This document shows positions 1 through 8,377 of a DNA stretch of 20,195 nt, piece after piece (position 1 is the first letter of the stretch; every line of letters starts with the position of its first letter). Source of the DNA: Ktedonobacteraceae bacterium (lineage in GTDB: Bacteria > Chloroflexota > Ktedonobacteria > Ktedonobacterales > Ktedonobacteraceae); contig JADBKA010000081.1 in assembly GCA_014896635.1 (NCBI GenBank), forward strand, positions 1-20,195. The letters run 5' to 3'. A program made the translations under genes and the position numbers. The notes beneath the pieces were generated by a model, which saw only the letters and a list, made by a program, of their open reading frames with translations, did no database searches and was not told where the DNA came from.

Positions 1-60
1 CGGTGGAGTCCAGAGGTAATTACAAGCCTCCGCTCAGAGAGCGGAGGTCGTTGACTCTGG
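1..60 (+). promoter_or_regulatory. Structured leader upstream of proS, possible 3' end of a T-box riboswitch
   Basis: A perfect 9-bp hairpin (CCTCCGCTC, loop AGA, GAGCGGAGG) lies at 27-47. It sits inside an outer 6-bp stem pairing CCAGAG (10-15) with CTCTGG (55-60). The sequence GGTGGAGTCC at 2-11 resembles the T-box antiterminator bulge (consensus GGTGGNACC), and AGAGG (12-16) could compete for CCTC in the main hairpin, as in T-box antiterminator/terminator switching. Position ahead of an aminoacyl-tRNA synthetase gene fits. Against it: the main hairpin has no T-run after it, the specifier loop would lie outside the window, and TGGA would pair with a tRNA end carrying discriminator U, whereas tRNA-Pro usually has A. 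The hairpin is plain to see; the T-box label is a guess. Confidence 0.3.
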
Positions 61-112
61 TAGCAAGCACAGGAACTCGCAGGACTTCTAAATACCTTAT
101 CGGGAGAAGTGT

Positions 113-1564
113 ATGGCTGAAGAGACGAAATTTGTAGAAGAGATTACTGACCAGGAAGACAATTTTTCGCAGTGGTATAACCAGGTTGTGCGTAAGGCTG
201 AGCTGGCCGATTACGCGCCGGTGCGCGGCTGTATGATCATTCGTCCCTATGGCTATGCCATCTGGGAGAATATGCAGCATCTGCTCGATGCGCGCTTCAA
301 AGAGACCGGCGTGGTCAACGCTTACTTCCCGCTGCTCATCCCGCGCAGTTTTCTTGAGCGTGAGGCAGAGCACGTCGAAGGCTTCGCACCAGAAGTGGCC
401 TGGGTGACACGTGGCGGCGGCGAGGAACTGGAGGAACCGCTGGCGATTCGCCCGACCAGCGAGACGATCATCGGCTATAGCTACGCACGCTGGATACAGA
501 GCTACCGCGACCTGCCTCTGCTGATCAACCTGTGGAACAACGTCATGCGCTGGGAGAAGCGTACGGTCCTGTTCCTGCGTACAGCAGAGTTTCTCTGGCA
601 GGAGGGCCATACCGCTCATCGCTCCGCCGAAGAGGCCGAGGAGCGCACACGTATGATGCTGGAAGTCTATCGTGCGTTCGTTGAGGAGGACCTGGCTATT
701 CCGGTCCTGACCGGGCGCAAGAGCGAGAACGAGAAATTTGCCGGAGCACTGCGCACCTACTCGATTGAGTCGCTGATGCGCGATGGCAAGGCGCTACAAT
801 CAGGCACCAGTCACAACCTCGGTACGAACTTTGCAAAGGGCTTCGATATCCAGTTTCTCGATGCTGACGGACAACGCAAGTATTGCCACACTACGAGCTG
901 GGGACTGAGCACGCGCATGGTCGGCGGCATCATCATGGTACACGGTGACAGCTCCGGCCTGATCCTGCCGCCACGCATCGCACCGTACCAGACGGTGATC
1001 GTGCCAATCTGGCGCAAAGATGCCGATAAAGCTGTCGTGAGCGCGCTGATCGAGCGTGTGGAGAAAATGCTCAAAGGCAAGGTGCGCTTCAAGACTGACT
1101 GGAGCGAGAACACGCCGGGCTGGAAATACAACGAATGGGAGCTGCGTGGCGTACCGGTACGCATGGAGATCGGGCCGCGCGACGTGCAGAATAACAGCGT
1201 CATGCTGGTGCGCCGCGACACCCGCGCGAAAGAGTCGGTTCCCGTCGAAGCTCTGGAGACACGCCTGCCTGCGCTGCTGGAAACGGTGCAGCATGATCTC
1301 TACCAGAGGGCGCTGGAGTTCCGCGAACAGAATACGCATTACACCGAAAGCTACGACGAGTTCAAAAAGATCATCGCTGAAAAACGCGGCTTCGTGCGTG
1401 TGAAATGGGCTGAGGACAGTGCTGCCGAGCTGGCGATCAAAGAGGAGACAAAAGCGACGCTGCGCGTCATCCCGTTCGATCAGCCGGAAGGCAGCGTCCA
1501 GGGCAAATGCATTTATACCGGCAAACCGGCTACCTGCGAAGCCATCTTCGCCCGCGCTTACTAA
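113..1564 (+). CDS. proS: Proline--tRNA ligase, archaeal/eukaryote-like type (ProS type 3)
   Basis: Class II aminoacyl-tRNA synthetase that charges tRNA-Pro with proline in the cytoplasm. The 483-residue length fits the short type without an internal editing domain. Visible landmarks are RPTSET (113-118), the motif 2 region MRWEKR followed by EFLWQEGHTAH (159-169), the GTSHNLGTNFAKGFDI block, YCHTTSWG, the motif 3 region HGDSSGLILPPRIAP, then an anticodon-binding domain and the type-3 C-terminal domain ending FARAY with a terminal Tyr. The C-terminal domain keeps only two Cys (KCIYTGKPATC), so the four-Cys zinc site of some relatives is probably absent. The ATG follows GGGAG at a 6-nt spacing. 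A second, unrelated-type ProRS gene starts 18 nt downstream, which is unusual. Confidence 0.95.
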   Translation: MAEETKFVEEITDQEDNFSQWYNQVVRKAELADYAPVRGCMIIRPYGYAIWENMQHLLDARFKETGVVNAYFPLLIPRSFLEREAEHVEGFAPEVAWVTRGGGEELEEPLAIRPTSETIIGYSYARWIQSYRDLPLLINLWNNVMRWEKRTVLFLRTAEFLWQEGHTAHRSAEEAEERTRMMLEVYRAFVEEDLAIPVLTGRKSENEKFAGALRTYSIESLMRDGKALQSGTSHNLGTNFAKGFDIQFLDADGQRKYCHTTSWGLSTRMVGGIIMVHGDSSGLILPPRIAPYQTVIVPIWRKDADKAVVSALIERVEKMLKGKVRFKTDWSENTPGWKYNEWELRGVPVRMEIGPRDVQNNSVMLVRRDTRAKESVPVEALETRLPALLETVQHDLYQRALEFREQNTHYTESYDEFKKIIAEKRGFVRVKWAEDSAAELAIKEETKATLRVIPFDQPEGSVQGKCIYTGKPATCEAIFARAY

Positions 1565-1582
1565 CCGAAAGGAAAACCGGCC

Positions 1583-3322
1583 ATGCGAGTTTCACGCCTG
1601 TTGACCACAACGTTGCGTGCGGCGCCGCGTGAAGGAGAGAGCGCAAACTACGATCTGCTGGTGCGAGCTGGCTTCATTCGCCAGCTCACAACTGGCGTCT
1701 ACAGTTTTCTACCTCTGGGGACGCGAGTGCTGCATAAAATCGCGCAGATTATCCGCGAGGAGATGAATAGAATCGGTGGACTGGAAGTGCTGATGCCCGT
1801 ACTTCAGCCGCTTGACCTCTGGGAGAAGCCGCCTGCCGATGGTGGCCCAGCCCGCGCGGAAACTGTCGATGTGCTGTTTCATGTCACAGACCGCCGCGCG
1901 CGCAGACTGGTGCTCGCTCCAACGCATGAAGAAGTTGTGACGCTGCTGGCAAAAGAATTCGTGCGCAGCTACCGTGATCTGCCACAGCGACTCTACCAGA
2001 TCCAGGTCAAAGTGCGAGACGAACTACGTCCACGCGGCGGCCTGCTGCGCACACGCGAATTCATGATGAAGGATCTCTACAGCTTCGATGCCGACGAGGA
2101 AGGGCTGGATGCCAGCTATCGCGCCATCTCCTCAGCCTACCAGGCCATCTTCACGCGCTGCGGTTTGCGTTTCATCGTTGTCGAAGCTGACAGCGGAGCC
2201 ATCGGCGGCAAAGACTCACAGGAATTCCTCGCCCTCACCGATGCCGGCGAGGATGACGCGCTGGTCTGTGACTCCTGCGGCTATGCAGCCAATCGTGAAA
2301 AGGCTGAATTTATGCGCGGCGAACAACCAGACGAACCGGCAGCCGCGCTGGAAGAAGTGTATACACCCGGCTGTATGTCGATCAGCGACCTGGCGGCTTT
2401 TCTGCATATCCCCACGTCAAAAACCATCAAGGCCGTCTGCTATAGCGCCGGGAGCCGGCTCATCCTGGTTGTGGTGCGCGGTGACCTGGAAGTCAACGAG
2501 GTTAAACTGGCAAACGCGCTCTCCCAGGCCGGTGTGCGCGTAACTGACCTGCACCTGGCAACACCTGAAGAGTTGGGCGGAGCGAAGATCATCGCCGGCT
2601 ATACCTCGCCACTCAACAAAAGCGCGGATCTCCTGATCCTTGCCGACATCTCGCTGCGCCAGGGCAATAACTTTGTGGCAGGCGCGGACCGGGCCGATTA
2701 TCATAGAAAGAACGTCAATTATCCACGCGATTTCCGCGTGGACACCTGGGGAGATATTGCTTCCGCTTATGATGGCGCAACGTGCGCTCGCTGCGGCAGC
2801 GTGCTACGCATGGTACGTGGCAGCGAACTGGCTCACATCTTCAAGCTTGGCACGCGCTATAGCGAGCCGTTTGAGGCAACCTACCTCGATGCGGAAGGGA
2901 TGACGCGACCATTGCAGATGGGCTGTTATGGCATCGGCATCGGGCGCGTGATGGGAGCCGTTGTTGAGCAGAACCATGATGAGAAAGGGCTTATCTGGCC
3001 GCCTGCTATCTCTCCCTATCACGTCATGCTGGTTGGCCTGGACCTGGAGAAAGAAGAGATCAGAACCACCGCCGAACAACTCTATACTGGTCTTCTTACG
3101 GCAGGCATCGAGGTGTTGTTCGATGATCGCGCCGAATCCGCCGGCGTCAAGTTCAATGACGCGGACCTGCTCGGTCTGCCGTTGCGCGCAGTGGTGAGCA
3201 AACGCTCGCTGAAAAATGGCGGCGTGGAACTGAAGCGGCGTACGCAGGGCGAGAGCCGTATCGTCTCGCCGTCACAAGCTATCCAGGCAATACAAGAAGA
3301 AATAATAAATCTTTCTATATAA
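1583..3322 (+). CDS. proS: Proline--tRNA ligase, bacterial type with INS editing domain (ProS type 1)
   Basis: Bacterial-type prolyl-tRNA synthetase, 579 residues, close to the usual 565-580. The catalytic core shows APTHEE (112-117), TREFMMKDLYSFD (157-169) and the motif 3 sequence GCYGIGIGR (448-456). Between motifs 2 and 3 lies the YbaK-like INS domain (about 224-407), which in this family hydrolyses Ala-tRNA-Pro. It keeps Lys280 in SKTIK, apparently equivalent to the essential E. coli Lys279, and a GxxxP loop (GYTSP). Two CxxC pairs (229/232 and 401/404) bracket the insertion and could bind a metal; that is inference. The C-terminal anticodon-binding domain is complete. It follows the type-3 proS by 18 nt with AAAGGA upstream of ATG, so the two are probably cotranscribed. 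Confidence 0.95.
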   Translation: MRVSRLLTTTLRAAPREGESANYDLLVRAGFIRQLTTGVYSFLPLGTRVLHKIAQIIREEMNRIGGLEVLMPVLQPLDLWEKPPADGGPARAETVDVLFHVTDRRARRLVLAPTHEEVVTLLAKEFVRSYRDLPQRLYQIQVKVRDELRPRGGLLRTREFMMKDLYSFDADEEGLDASYRAISSAYQAIFTRCGLRFIVVEADSGAIGGKDSQEFLALTDAGEDDALVCDSCGYAANREKAEFMRGEQPDEPAAALEEVYTPGCMSISDLAAFLHIPTSKTIKAVCYSAGSRLILVVVRGDLEVNEVKLANALSQAGVRVTDLHLATPEELGGAKIIAGYTSPLNKSADLLILADISLRQGNNFVAGADRADYHRKNVNYPRDFRVDTWGDIASAYDGATCARCGSVLRMVRGSELAHIFKLGTRYSEPFEATYLDAEGMTRPLQMGCYGIGIGRVMGAVVEQNHDEKGLIWPPAISPYHVMLVGLDLEKEEIRTTAEQLYTGLLTAGIEVLFDDRAESAGVKFNDADLLGLPLRAVVSKRSLKNGGVELKRRTQGESRIVSPSQAIQAIQEEIINLSI

Positions 3323-3361
3323 GATAATTGGGAAGATTCCGAGAGGAAGAAAGGTCAGGAA

Positions 3362-3901
3362 ATGATCAGTAGAAGAGAGGCAGCAATACTGATGGCTACC
3401 GAAACAGCGCAAACCGAAACAGAACAGGCTGATGTGACCATACGCGAGGCCCGCGTAGAGGATTGTGACGGGATTGCGGCGATCCTGCATGCACTGGGCT
3501 GGTTTGAGCATATCAACAGACAACCTGTTGCCCAGACTCAGGTGCAGATTGCCGCACGTATTGCCCGCTGCCAGATCGAAAAAACTCATACGATACTGGT
3601 TGCTGAAAGCAAGCCGCATGGCGTGGTTGGCTATGTCGCCGTTCACTGGTTCCCTAACCTGGCATTTGGCCATGACGGCTATGTTTCCGAGCTGTTTCTC
3701 CATCCTGCTATGACAGACCGAGGGATCGGTGGCCGCCTGCTTGATGCTGTCAGCGAGTACGCACGCAAGCGAGGTTGTACTCGCCTCACACTGATGAATC
3801 GGCGTACCCGCGAATCGTATCAGCGCGGTTTCTACGCCAAGCATGGCTGGCATGAAGTATCGGATGCCGCATTCTTCACGCTTCCTCTGCCGCGAGGCTA
3901 A
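3362..3901 (+). CDS. GNAT family N-acetyltransferase
   Basis: Protein of 179 residues with a single GNAT fold (about 25-175). The acetyl-CoA pyrophosphate-binding motif RGIGGRLL is at 120-127, following the strand YVSELFLHP, and the C-terminal FYAKHGWHEV strand is typical. The substrate cannot be read from sequence. The ILHALGWF segment near the N-terminus recurs in many uncharacterised GNATs. The ATG chosen follows AGGTCAGGA closely; an alternative ATG at 3392 would remove ten residues and still leave a whole domain. It lies 39 nt after proS and 2 nt before argJ, so it is probably translated with argJ. A link to arginine synthesis (acetylglutamate supply) is possible from position, but the sequence does not look specifically ArgA-like. 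Confidence 0.85.
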   Translation: MISRREAAILMATETAQTETEQADVTIREARVEDCDGIAAILHALGWFEHINRQPVAQTQVQIAARIARCQIEKTHTILVAESKPHGVVGYVAVHWFPNLAFGHDGYVSELFLHPAMTDRGIGGRLLDAVSEYARKRGCTRLTLMNRRTRESYQRGFYAKHGWHEVSDAAFFTLPLPRG

Positions 3902-3903
3902 AA

Positions 3904-5067
3904 ATGCAAAAACTTTCTTGTTATCCACGCGGATTTCTCTCCTGTGTCAAAAACATCGGCATCAAGGATGACACGCTCGACTTTGCCGTTATCGTCTCAG
4001 AGGTACCGGCATCTGCTGCTGCCATGTTCACACAGAGCCGTTTCTGTGGCGCGGCTATCCTGGTCGGACGAGAGCACGTTGCCGATGGGCGCTTGCAAGC
4101 GTTTGTGATTAACAGCAAAAACGCCAACGTTGCCACCGGTGAGCAGGGCCTTGCTGCTGTTCATGCCATCATCGGGCGTGTGGCAGCGGAACTGGATATA
4201 GCCGCCGGTGACATTTTGCTCTCGTCAACTGGCGTCATTGGACGCCAGTTGCCGGTAGAGAAGATGCTCAGGGCTATTGAGGGCATTGGCGGCGAACTGC
4301 GCGAAGGTGAGCTTGAATTATGCGCGCAGGCCATCATGACCACTGACACCTATCCCAAGATTCGCGCCTGCAAGATTGGTGATGCTATGCTCGTCGGTAT
4401 GGCGAAAGGATCGGGCATGATCGAACCCAACATGGCAACCATGCTCAGCTACTTCGTCACCGATGCGCGAATTGCGCCCGGTCTGCTCAAGCAGTTCCTC
4501 AAAGAGGCGGTTGACCTCTCCTTCAACATGGTCAGCGTCGATGGTGACACAAGCACCAGCGATACTGTTGCCATCATGGCGAATGGCCTGGCCGGCGAGG
4601 TCGATCTTGACGAATTTCGCCGGGCGCTTACAGCAATGGCCATCGAGCTGGCGAAAGAGATCGCCAGGGATGGCGAAGGCGCGACAAAATTGCTCGAAGT
4701 TGTCGTCGAGCAGGCAGGCAGCTTTGCTCAGGCGAAGCGCGTTGCTAAAGCGATTGTCAACTCGCCGCTCGTCAAGACTGCGATCTTCGGCGCTGATCCA
4801 AACTGGGGACGTGTGGCAATGGCGATTGGCAAATGTGAGGAGCAGACCGAGATCGTGCCGGAAAACGTCACGATTGCCTTTGGCGATCTACCCGTCTACA
4901 AAGGGGGGGCGCTGGGAGAGGAGAATCTGGAGCAGTTAACGGCTTATCTGCGCAATAAAGAGGTGACGATTCGCGTGGCGCTTGGCCTGGGAGAAGCGCA
5001 CGCCACCGTCTGGGGCTGCGACCTCTCCTACGAATACGTCAGGATCAACGGTGAATATACAACATGA
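3904..5067 (+). CDS. argJ: Glutamate N-acetyltransferase / amino-acid acetyltransferase ArgJ
   Basis: Ornithine acetyltransferase of arginine biosynthesis. It moves the acetyl group from N-acetylornithine to glutamate and in some bacteria also uses acetyl-CoA. The 387-residue precursor has the autoprocessing site KGSGMIEPNMATML, which would be cut before Thr179 to give alpha and beta chains with Thr179 as nucleophile. The oxyanion Thr-Gly pair is at 109-110 in SSTGVIG. The C-terminus, CDLSYEYVRINGEYTT, is the normal family ending. The usual NSGNANA motif reads NSKNANV here (70-76), a departure from the commonest form. No other arginine genes are in the window. Whether it is mono- or bifunctional cannot be decided. 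The start lies 2 nt after the GNAT stop, with GAGG in the end of that gene as ribosome site. Confidence 0.95.
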   Translation: MQKLSCYPRGFLSCVKNIGIKDDTLDFAVIVSEVPASAAAMFTQSRFCGAAILVGREHVADGRLQAFVINSKNANVATGEQGLAAVHAIIGRVAAELDIAAGDILLSSTGVIGRQLPVEKMLRAIEGIGGELREGELELCAQAIMTTDTYPKIRACKIGDAMLVGMAKGSGMIEPNMATMLSYFVTDARIAPGLLKQFLKEAVDLSFNMVSVDGDTSTSDTVAIMANGLAGEVDLDEFRRALTAMAIELAKEIARDGEGATKLLEVVVEQAGSFAQAKRVAKAIVNSPLVKTAIFGADPNWGRVAMAIGKCEEQTEIVPENVTIAFGDLPVYKGGALGEENLEQLTAYLRNKEVTIRVALGLGEAHATVWGCDLSYEYVRINGEYTT

Positions 5068-5071
5068 GCAG

Positions 5072-5905
5072 CTACTTCACAATGATGACGATGGGCAGGG
5101 GTGTGAGCGCATCGACGGAGACCTTTTTATCTTTTCCTCGTACATAGAGGCCGGTCGAGGCCCCGCCATCAAGGTTGAGAGCGCTTTGTAAGGAAAGGTC
5201 GGAAGCTACCAGCAGATCCGCCAGCTCGTCGAGCGAGAAGGATTGTGCGGGACTGACGATAAAGAGCAGGCGGCCCTGCTTATCCATCGCAGCGACGCTA
5301 CGGCGCTGGCTGGCCGCATTAGAGTCAAACTGTGTGCGTTTGCCGTCGAGCATGAGCATGGGCGAGGACTGCGTGGCCTGCTGGAGCCGGTCAAGGGAAG
5401 CTTTATAGGGCTGCTGGCGCAGAGAGCGCAGGGTGACATGATTCTGGCTATCGACAGCGAGCATGCCACCAAAGCCCTGGTAGGATGTGCCGGTGACAGT
5501 GCCATCCGAGACCAGCAGCCCGGTGGGTCTGTTGTTTTTGTCGAAATAGCCACCATTGATGATCACGCGCGCCTGTGCCTGGTTCATCCACTCACTCATC
5601 GTCAGCGGCTTATCGGGCTGGTAGCCGATACTGATATGCACCTGGCGCAGATCGAGGCGCGTGATAATCACGGTATCCTCGTTTTTGCCCGCGCTTTTCC
5701 AGTATTCCGCGCGAATCTCCACGCCCGGCGCGACCTGCGCCCAGGCATTGAGCGGCGCGTCCAGCCCCGGCATTGTCGGCGTTGAACCAGACGAGACAAC
5801 AGGCGTGCCATTGACGGTGACTTCCGAGAGCAGATTACAGGCTATGAGTGAACTGGCGAGGAAACAGAGCAGAAAAAAGACTGGCAACCGATGTTTTGCT
5901 GGCAT
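5072..5905 (-). CDS. Exported lipoprotein with phosphodiester glycosidase (NAGPA-like) domain
   Basis: Protein of 277 residues starting at the ATG at 5905; the longer frame begins at a TTG lying one base from the ribosome site GAGAGG, which is too close. A lipoprotein signal peptide ends in LIAC with the lipidated Cys at 23, so the protein should be anchored on the outside of the membrane. The rest is a NAGPA-type domain (DUF2233/PF09992): NGGYFD (117-122), RRSVAAMD (from 201) and NLDGGAST (244-251) are its conserved blocks. Family members remove GlcNAc from phosphodiester-linked sugars or act on cell-wall glycans; the substrate here is unknown. It follows murT-gatD by about 67 nt on the same strand. 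Its 3' end faces argJ with only 4 nt between the stop codons. Confidence 0.85.
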   Translation of the reverse strand: MPAKHRLPVFFLLCFLASSLIACNLLSEVTVNGTPVVSSGSTPTMPGLDAPLNAWAQVAPGVEIRAEYWKSAGKNEDTVIITRLDLRQVHISIGYQPDKPLTMSEWMNQAQARVIINGGYFDKNNRPTGLLVSDGTVTGTSYQGFGGMLAVDSQNHVTLRSLRQQPYKASLDRLQQATQSSPMLMLDGKRTQFDSNAASQRRSVAAMDKQGRLLFIVSPAQSFSLDELADLLVASDLSLQSALNLDGGASTGLYVRGKDKKVSVDALTPLPIVIIVK

Positions 5906-5972
5906 AACATGCAATCCTCTCGTTACACAACACTTTCCAATTAGCCCATGATACAGATACTCTTACGGCCTT

Positions 5973-6794
5973 TCAACGTCTCCAGGGAGTTGCCTCGATA
6001 GCTGACACGGTACCTTTGAACTCCATTGCCAGTTTCAGCGCGGCCTGGTGGGCGGCATTTTCTGTCGCGTCGTCGAGTGGCGACAATGTAATCTTACCAT
6101 AGCGGCGCTCAAGCGCGCGCTGGATCAGCAGATCGGTGAAGCGTGGATTTTTTGGCAGAATCGGGCCGTGCATATAAGTGCCAAAGACGTTCTTGTAAAT
6201 CGCGCCTTCGTAGCCATCTTTCCCGTTATTGCCCCAGCCGGCCAGCACCTTACCAAGCGGCCTGGCCTGAGGGCCGAGATACGTGCGCCCGCTATGGTTT
6301 TCATAGCCGACCAGCACCAGCTTGCCCGTCTCTGGAAACTCGGTTTCGAGCGCCATATGCGTCATGAAGCGGGTACTGCCACCCTCGGTATAGAGGTCGA
6401 GCAGTCCTACGCCTTTGAGTTCGGGTCCCTGGAAAGGTTTGTAGTAGTGGCCCAGGAGCTGGTAGCCAGCACAGACGCTAAGAAAGACCGTACCGCCCTC
6501 GGCAGCCTCACGCAGCGAAGCCGCTTTCGTCTGGATATCCTTCGCCGCCACCTCCATCTCGCGGTCCGCTGCGCCGTGCAGCAGAATCAGATCGTAGCGC
6601 GTGAAATCCGGCGTCTGCTTGACATAAATCGGCTCGACTTCAATGGGGATGCCGCGCCACTGGCAGCGTTTCTCGATGGAGAAGAGGTTGCCCCGGTCGG
6701 CGGCCACGCTCATCAGCGTCGGATAGAGATGGCCGATGCGCAGGACCATTGCGCCATTTGTCCCGTTTGTGCCATTGCTCATCAGTTTGTTCAT
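5973..6794 (-). CDS. gatD: Lipid II isoglutaminyl synthase, glutamine amidotransferase subunit GatD
   Basis: Class I (CobB/CobQ-like) glutaminase that releases ammonia for MurT, which amidates the alpha-carboxyl of D-Glu in lipid II to D-isoglutamine. The protein has 273 residues. The nucleophile is Cys108 in FLSVCAGYQLLG and the catalytic His is 209 in GTYMHGPILPKNP. The N-terminus carries a low-complexity NGT repeat (residues 7-14) ahead of the real domain start at about VLRIGHLYP; Met16 is an alternative start. The chosen ATG has GGAGGAG/AGGA in and around the murT stop codon, with 6 nt between the genes, so the two are translationally coupled. The pair marks a monoderm-type cell wall with amidated peptidoglycan. 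Confidence 0.92.
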   Translation of the reverse strand: MNKLMSNGTNGTNGAMVLRIGHLYPTLMSVAADRGNLFSIEKRCQWRGIPIEVEPIYVKQTPDFTRYDLILLHGAADREMEVAAKDIQTKAASLREAAEGGTVFLSVCAGYQLLGHYYKPFQGPELKGVGLLDLYTEGGSTRFMTHMALETEFPETGKLVLVGYENHSGRTYLGPQARPLGKVLAGWGNNGKDGYEGAIYKNVFGTYMHGPILPKNPRFTDLLIQRALERRYGKITLSPLDDATENAAHQAALKLAMEFKGTVSAIEATPWRR

Positions 6795-6800
6795 ATGTTC

Positions 6801-8324
6801 CTACTCCTCCCAGAAGTGCCTGACCCAGCCACGTTTCTGCATAATTCTACGCAGTTCATGTGTCGGAGTGTAGCCGCTCATAATGTAGAGAGTGCCGCCG
6901 GGTTCGACATGACTGAGCGCGGCGTCCAGAGCCTCTTCGCGTTCGTGAATAATCGAGAACCTGTTGATCGGCAATCCGGCATATTTCAGGCGCATAGCGA
7001 TCTCTTCGGGCTTATTGCCACTGCATACGACATCAAGAATATCGGGAACCATCTCTTCGATATCCACATCCCATAGCCAGGCGAAATCCTCGCCATCCAC
7101 AGCAGTATGGCTCATTGCCATCAGGAAGTGTTTCTTGCCGGGGTGTTGGGCGATCAGGCGCAGCATTAGATTGAACGAGGTGGGATTCTTGACGAAAGTG
7201 AGGTAGATGGTTTTATCGCCGGCCTCAATTTTTTCGAGGCGGCCAAAAGCCGGGCGAATGCTACTCAGAGCCGCCTGTACCTTCTCCATGTCGAAGCCAG
7301 CCGCCATGGCTGCGCCAATAGCTGCGGCAGCATTGTAGACATTGTGCAGGCCCGGCAGCGGGATCATGAGTTGCATCTCGCCATGTGGCGTACGCAGCGT
7401 GACATGTGTCGGGCCAGCGCCGTCTTCTGCCAGGCGAATCGAAGTCGCGGCAATATCCAGTGTGGGCAGCGTATAGCCGCAGGTCGGGCAGCGATAGATG
7501 CCCAGGTGGGACATATAAGCCACTTTGTATTCGAGATCGCTATTACAATGGATACAGCGAATGATGTCCGCCGACTGCTCCGGGACGGGTGTGCCAACGT
7601 CGGTTGTTTCCAGGCCAAAGAAGAGGCGACGCGCCTTCGCATTAGCGCCGAAGTTGGCAACCTGTGGATCATTACCGTTGAGCAGAATCGTCGCCGAGTC
7701 CGGCAGATCTTCCAGCATCTTGTTCAAAGCATTGGCGACCGAGTACAGCTCGCCGTAGCGATCCAGTTGATCACGGAAGATGTTGGTGATCACCACCACA
7801 TCGGGCTGAATCTCCGGGACGGCCAGGGGAATCGTCCCCTCGTCGATCTCAAAGAGCAGCACATCGCTATCGAGCTGGCCGAAGATGTTGGCGAAATTGA
7901 CGGCGACCGAGGTCACGCCTTGCAGCAGGTTGGAACCTGTGCGGTTCTGCGAGACGCGCTGACCGCTGGCATCGGCGATAGCCGCCGTCATGCGCGCCGT
8001 TGTTGTTTTGCCGTTGCTGCCGGTGATCACGATTTTTTTCGCCTTGCTGGCGCCAACTACCAGTTTGAGTACATTGGGGTCGATCCGCCGCGCGATCATG
8101 CCCGGCAGACTGGTGCCGCCGCCGATGCGGAAAAAGCGGCCCGACGCCCCGGCCAGCTTGCCTGCGGAGATGGCGACGGCCAGGCGCGCGCGTCCCAATG
8201 GTGAGGGGGTGGGAACGGCTGCCTGCGCGGTGGCAACAGAGGGAGCCGGTTCCTGCGGCTGTGTCAGCAGCGTTCCAGGTTTCTTGTCTGTATCCTGTTC
8301 GGCTTTTGTATTTTCTGTTAACAT
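6801..8324 (-). CDS. murT: Lipid II isoglutaminyl synthase, Mur-ligase subunit MurT
   Basis: ATP-dependent Mur-ligase-like subunit that activates D-Glu of lipid II and uses GatD-derived ammonia. The protein has 507 residues with the ATG at 8324 (AGAAGAG 6 nt upstream); the frame is open to a TTG at 8354 but that has no ribosome site. The P-loop TGSNGKTTT is at about 101-109. A Cys4 zinc ribbon (CIHC...CPTC, about 257-282) is inserted in the central domain, as in known MurT. The C-terminal DUF1727 domain has DGEDFAWLWD (about 410-419), the region holding the conserved Asp thought to complete the active site. A Pro/Gln/Ala-rich extension of about 45 residues precedes the core and explains why it is longer than Staphylococcus MurT. 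Confidence 0.93.
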   Translation of the reverse strand: MLTENTKAEQDTDKKPGTLLTQPQEPAPSVATAQAAVPTPSPLGRARLAVAISAGKLAGASGRFFRIGGGTSLPGMIARRIDPNVLKLVVGASKAKKIVITGSNGKTTTARMTAAIADASGQRVSQNRTGSNLLQGVTSVAVNFANIFGQLDSDVLLFEIDEGTIPLAVPEIQPDVVVITNIFRDQLDRYGELYSVANALNKMLEDLPDSATILLNGNDPQVANFGANAKARRLFFGLETTDVGTPVPEQSADIIRCIHCNSDLEYKVAYMSHLGIYRCPTCGYTLPTLDIAATSIRLAEDGAGPTHVTLRTPHGEMQLMIPLPGLHNVYNAAAAIGAAMAAGFDMEKVQAALSSIRPAFGRLEKIEAGDKTIYLTFVKNPTSFNLMLRLIAQHPGKKHFLMAMSHTAVDGEDFAWLWDVDIEEMVPDILDVVCSGNKPEEIAMRLKYAGLPINRFSIIHEREEALDAALSHVEPGGTLYIMSGYTPTHELRRIMQKRGWVRHFWEE

Positions 8325-8377
8325 AAGACACTCTTCTATCCGGGCAAATTTCAAAAAGTCTTCTCAAAATCGTTTGC

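Noticed and set aside
20..619. A 199-codon minus-strand frame opposite proS
   Set aside because: Antisense shadow of the ProRS N-terminal region, with no ribosome site or domain.
6048..7076. A 342-codon plus-strand open frame across gatD and murT
   Set aside because: It runs antisense through two clear genes, spans their junction and has no family features.
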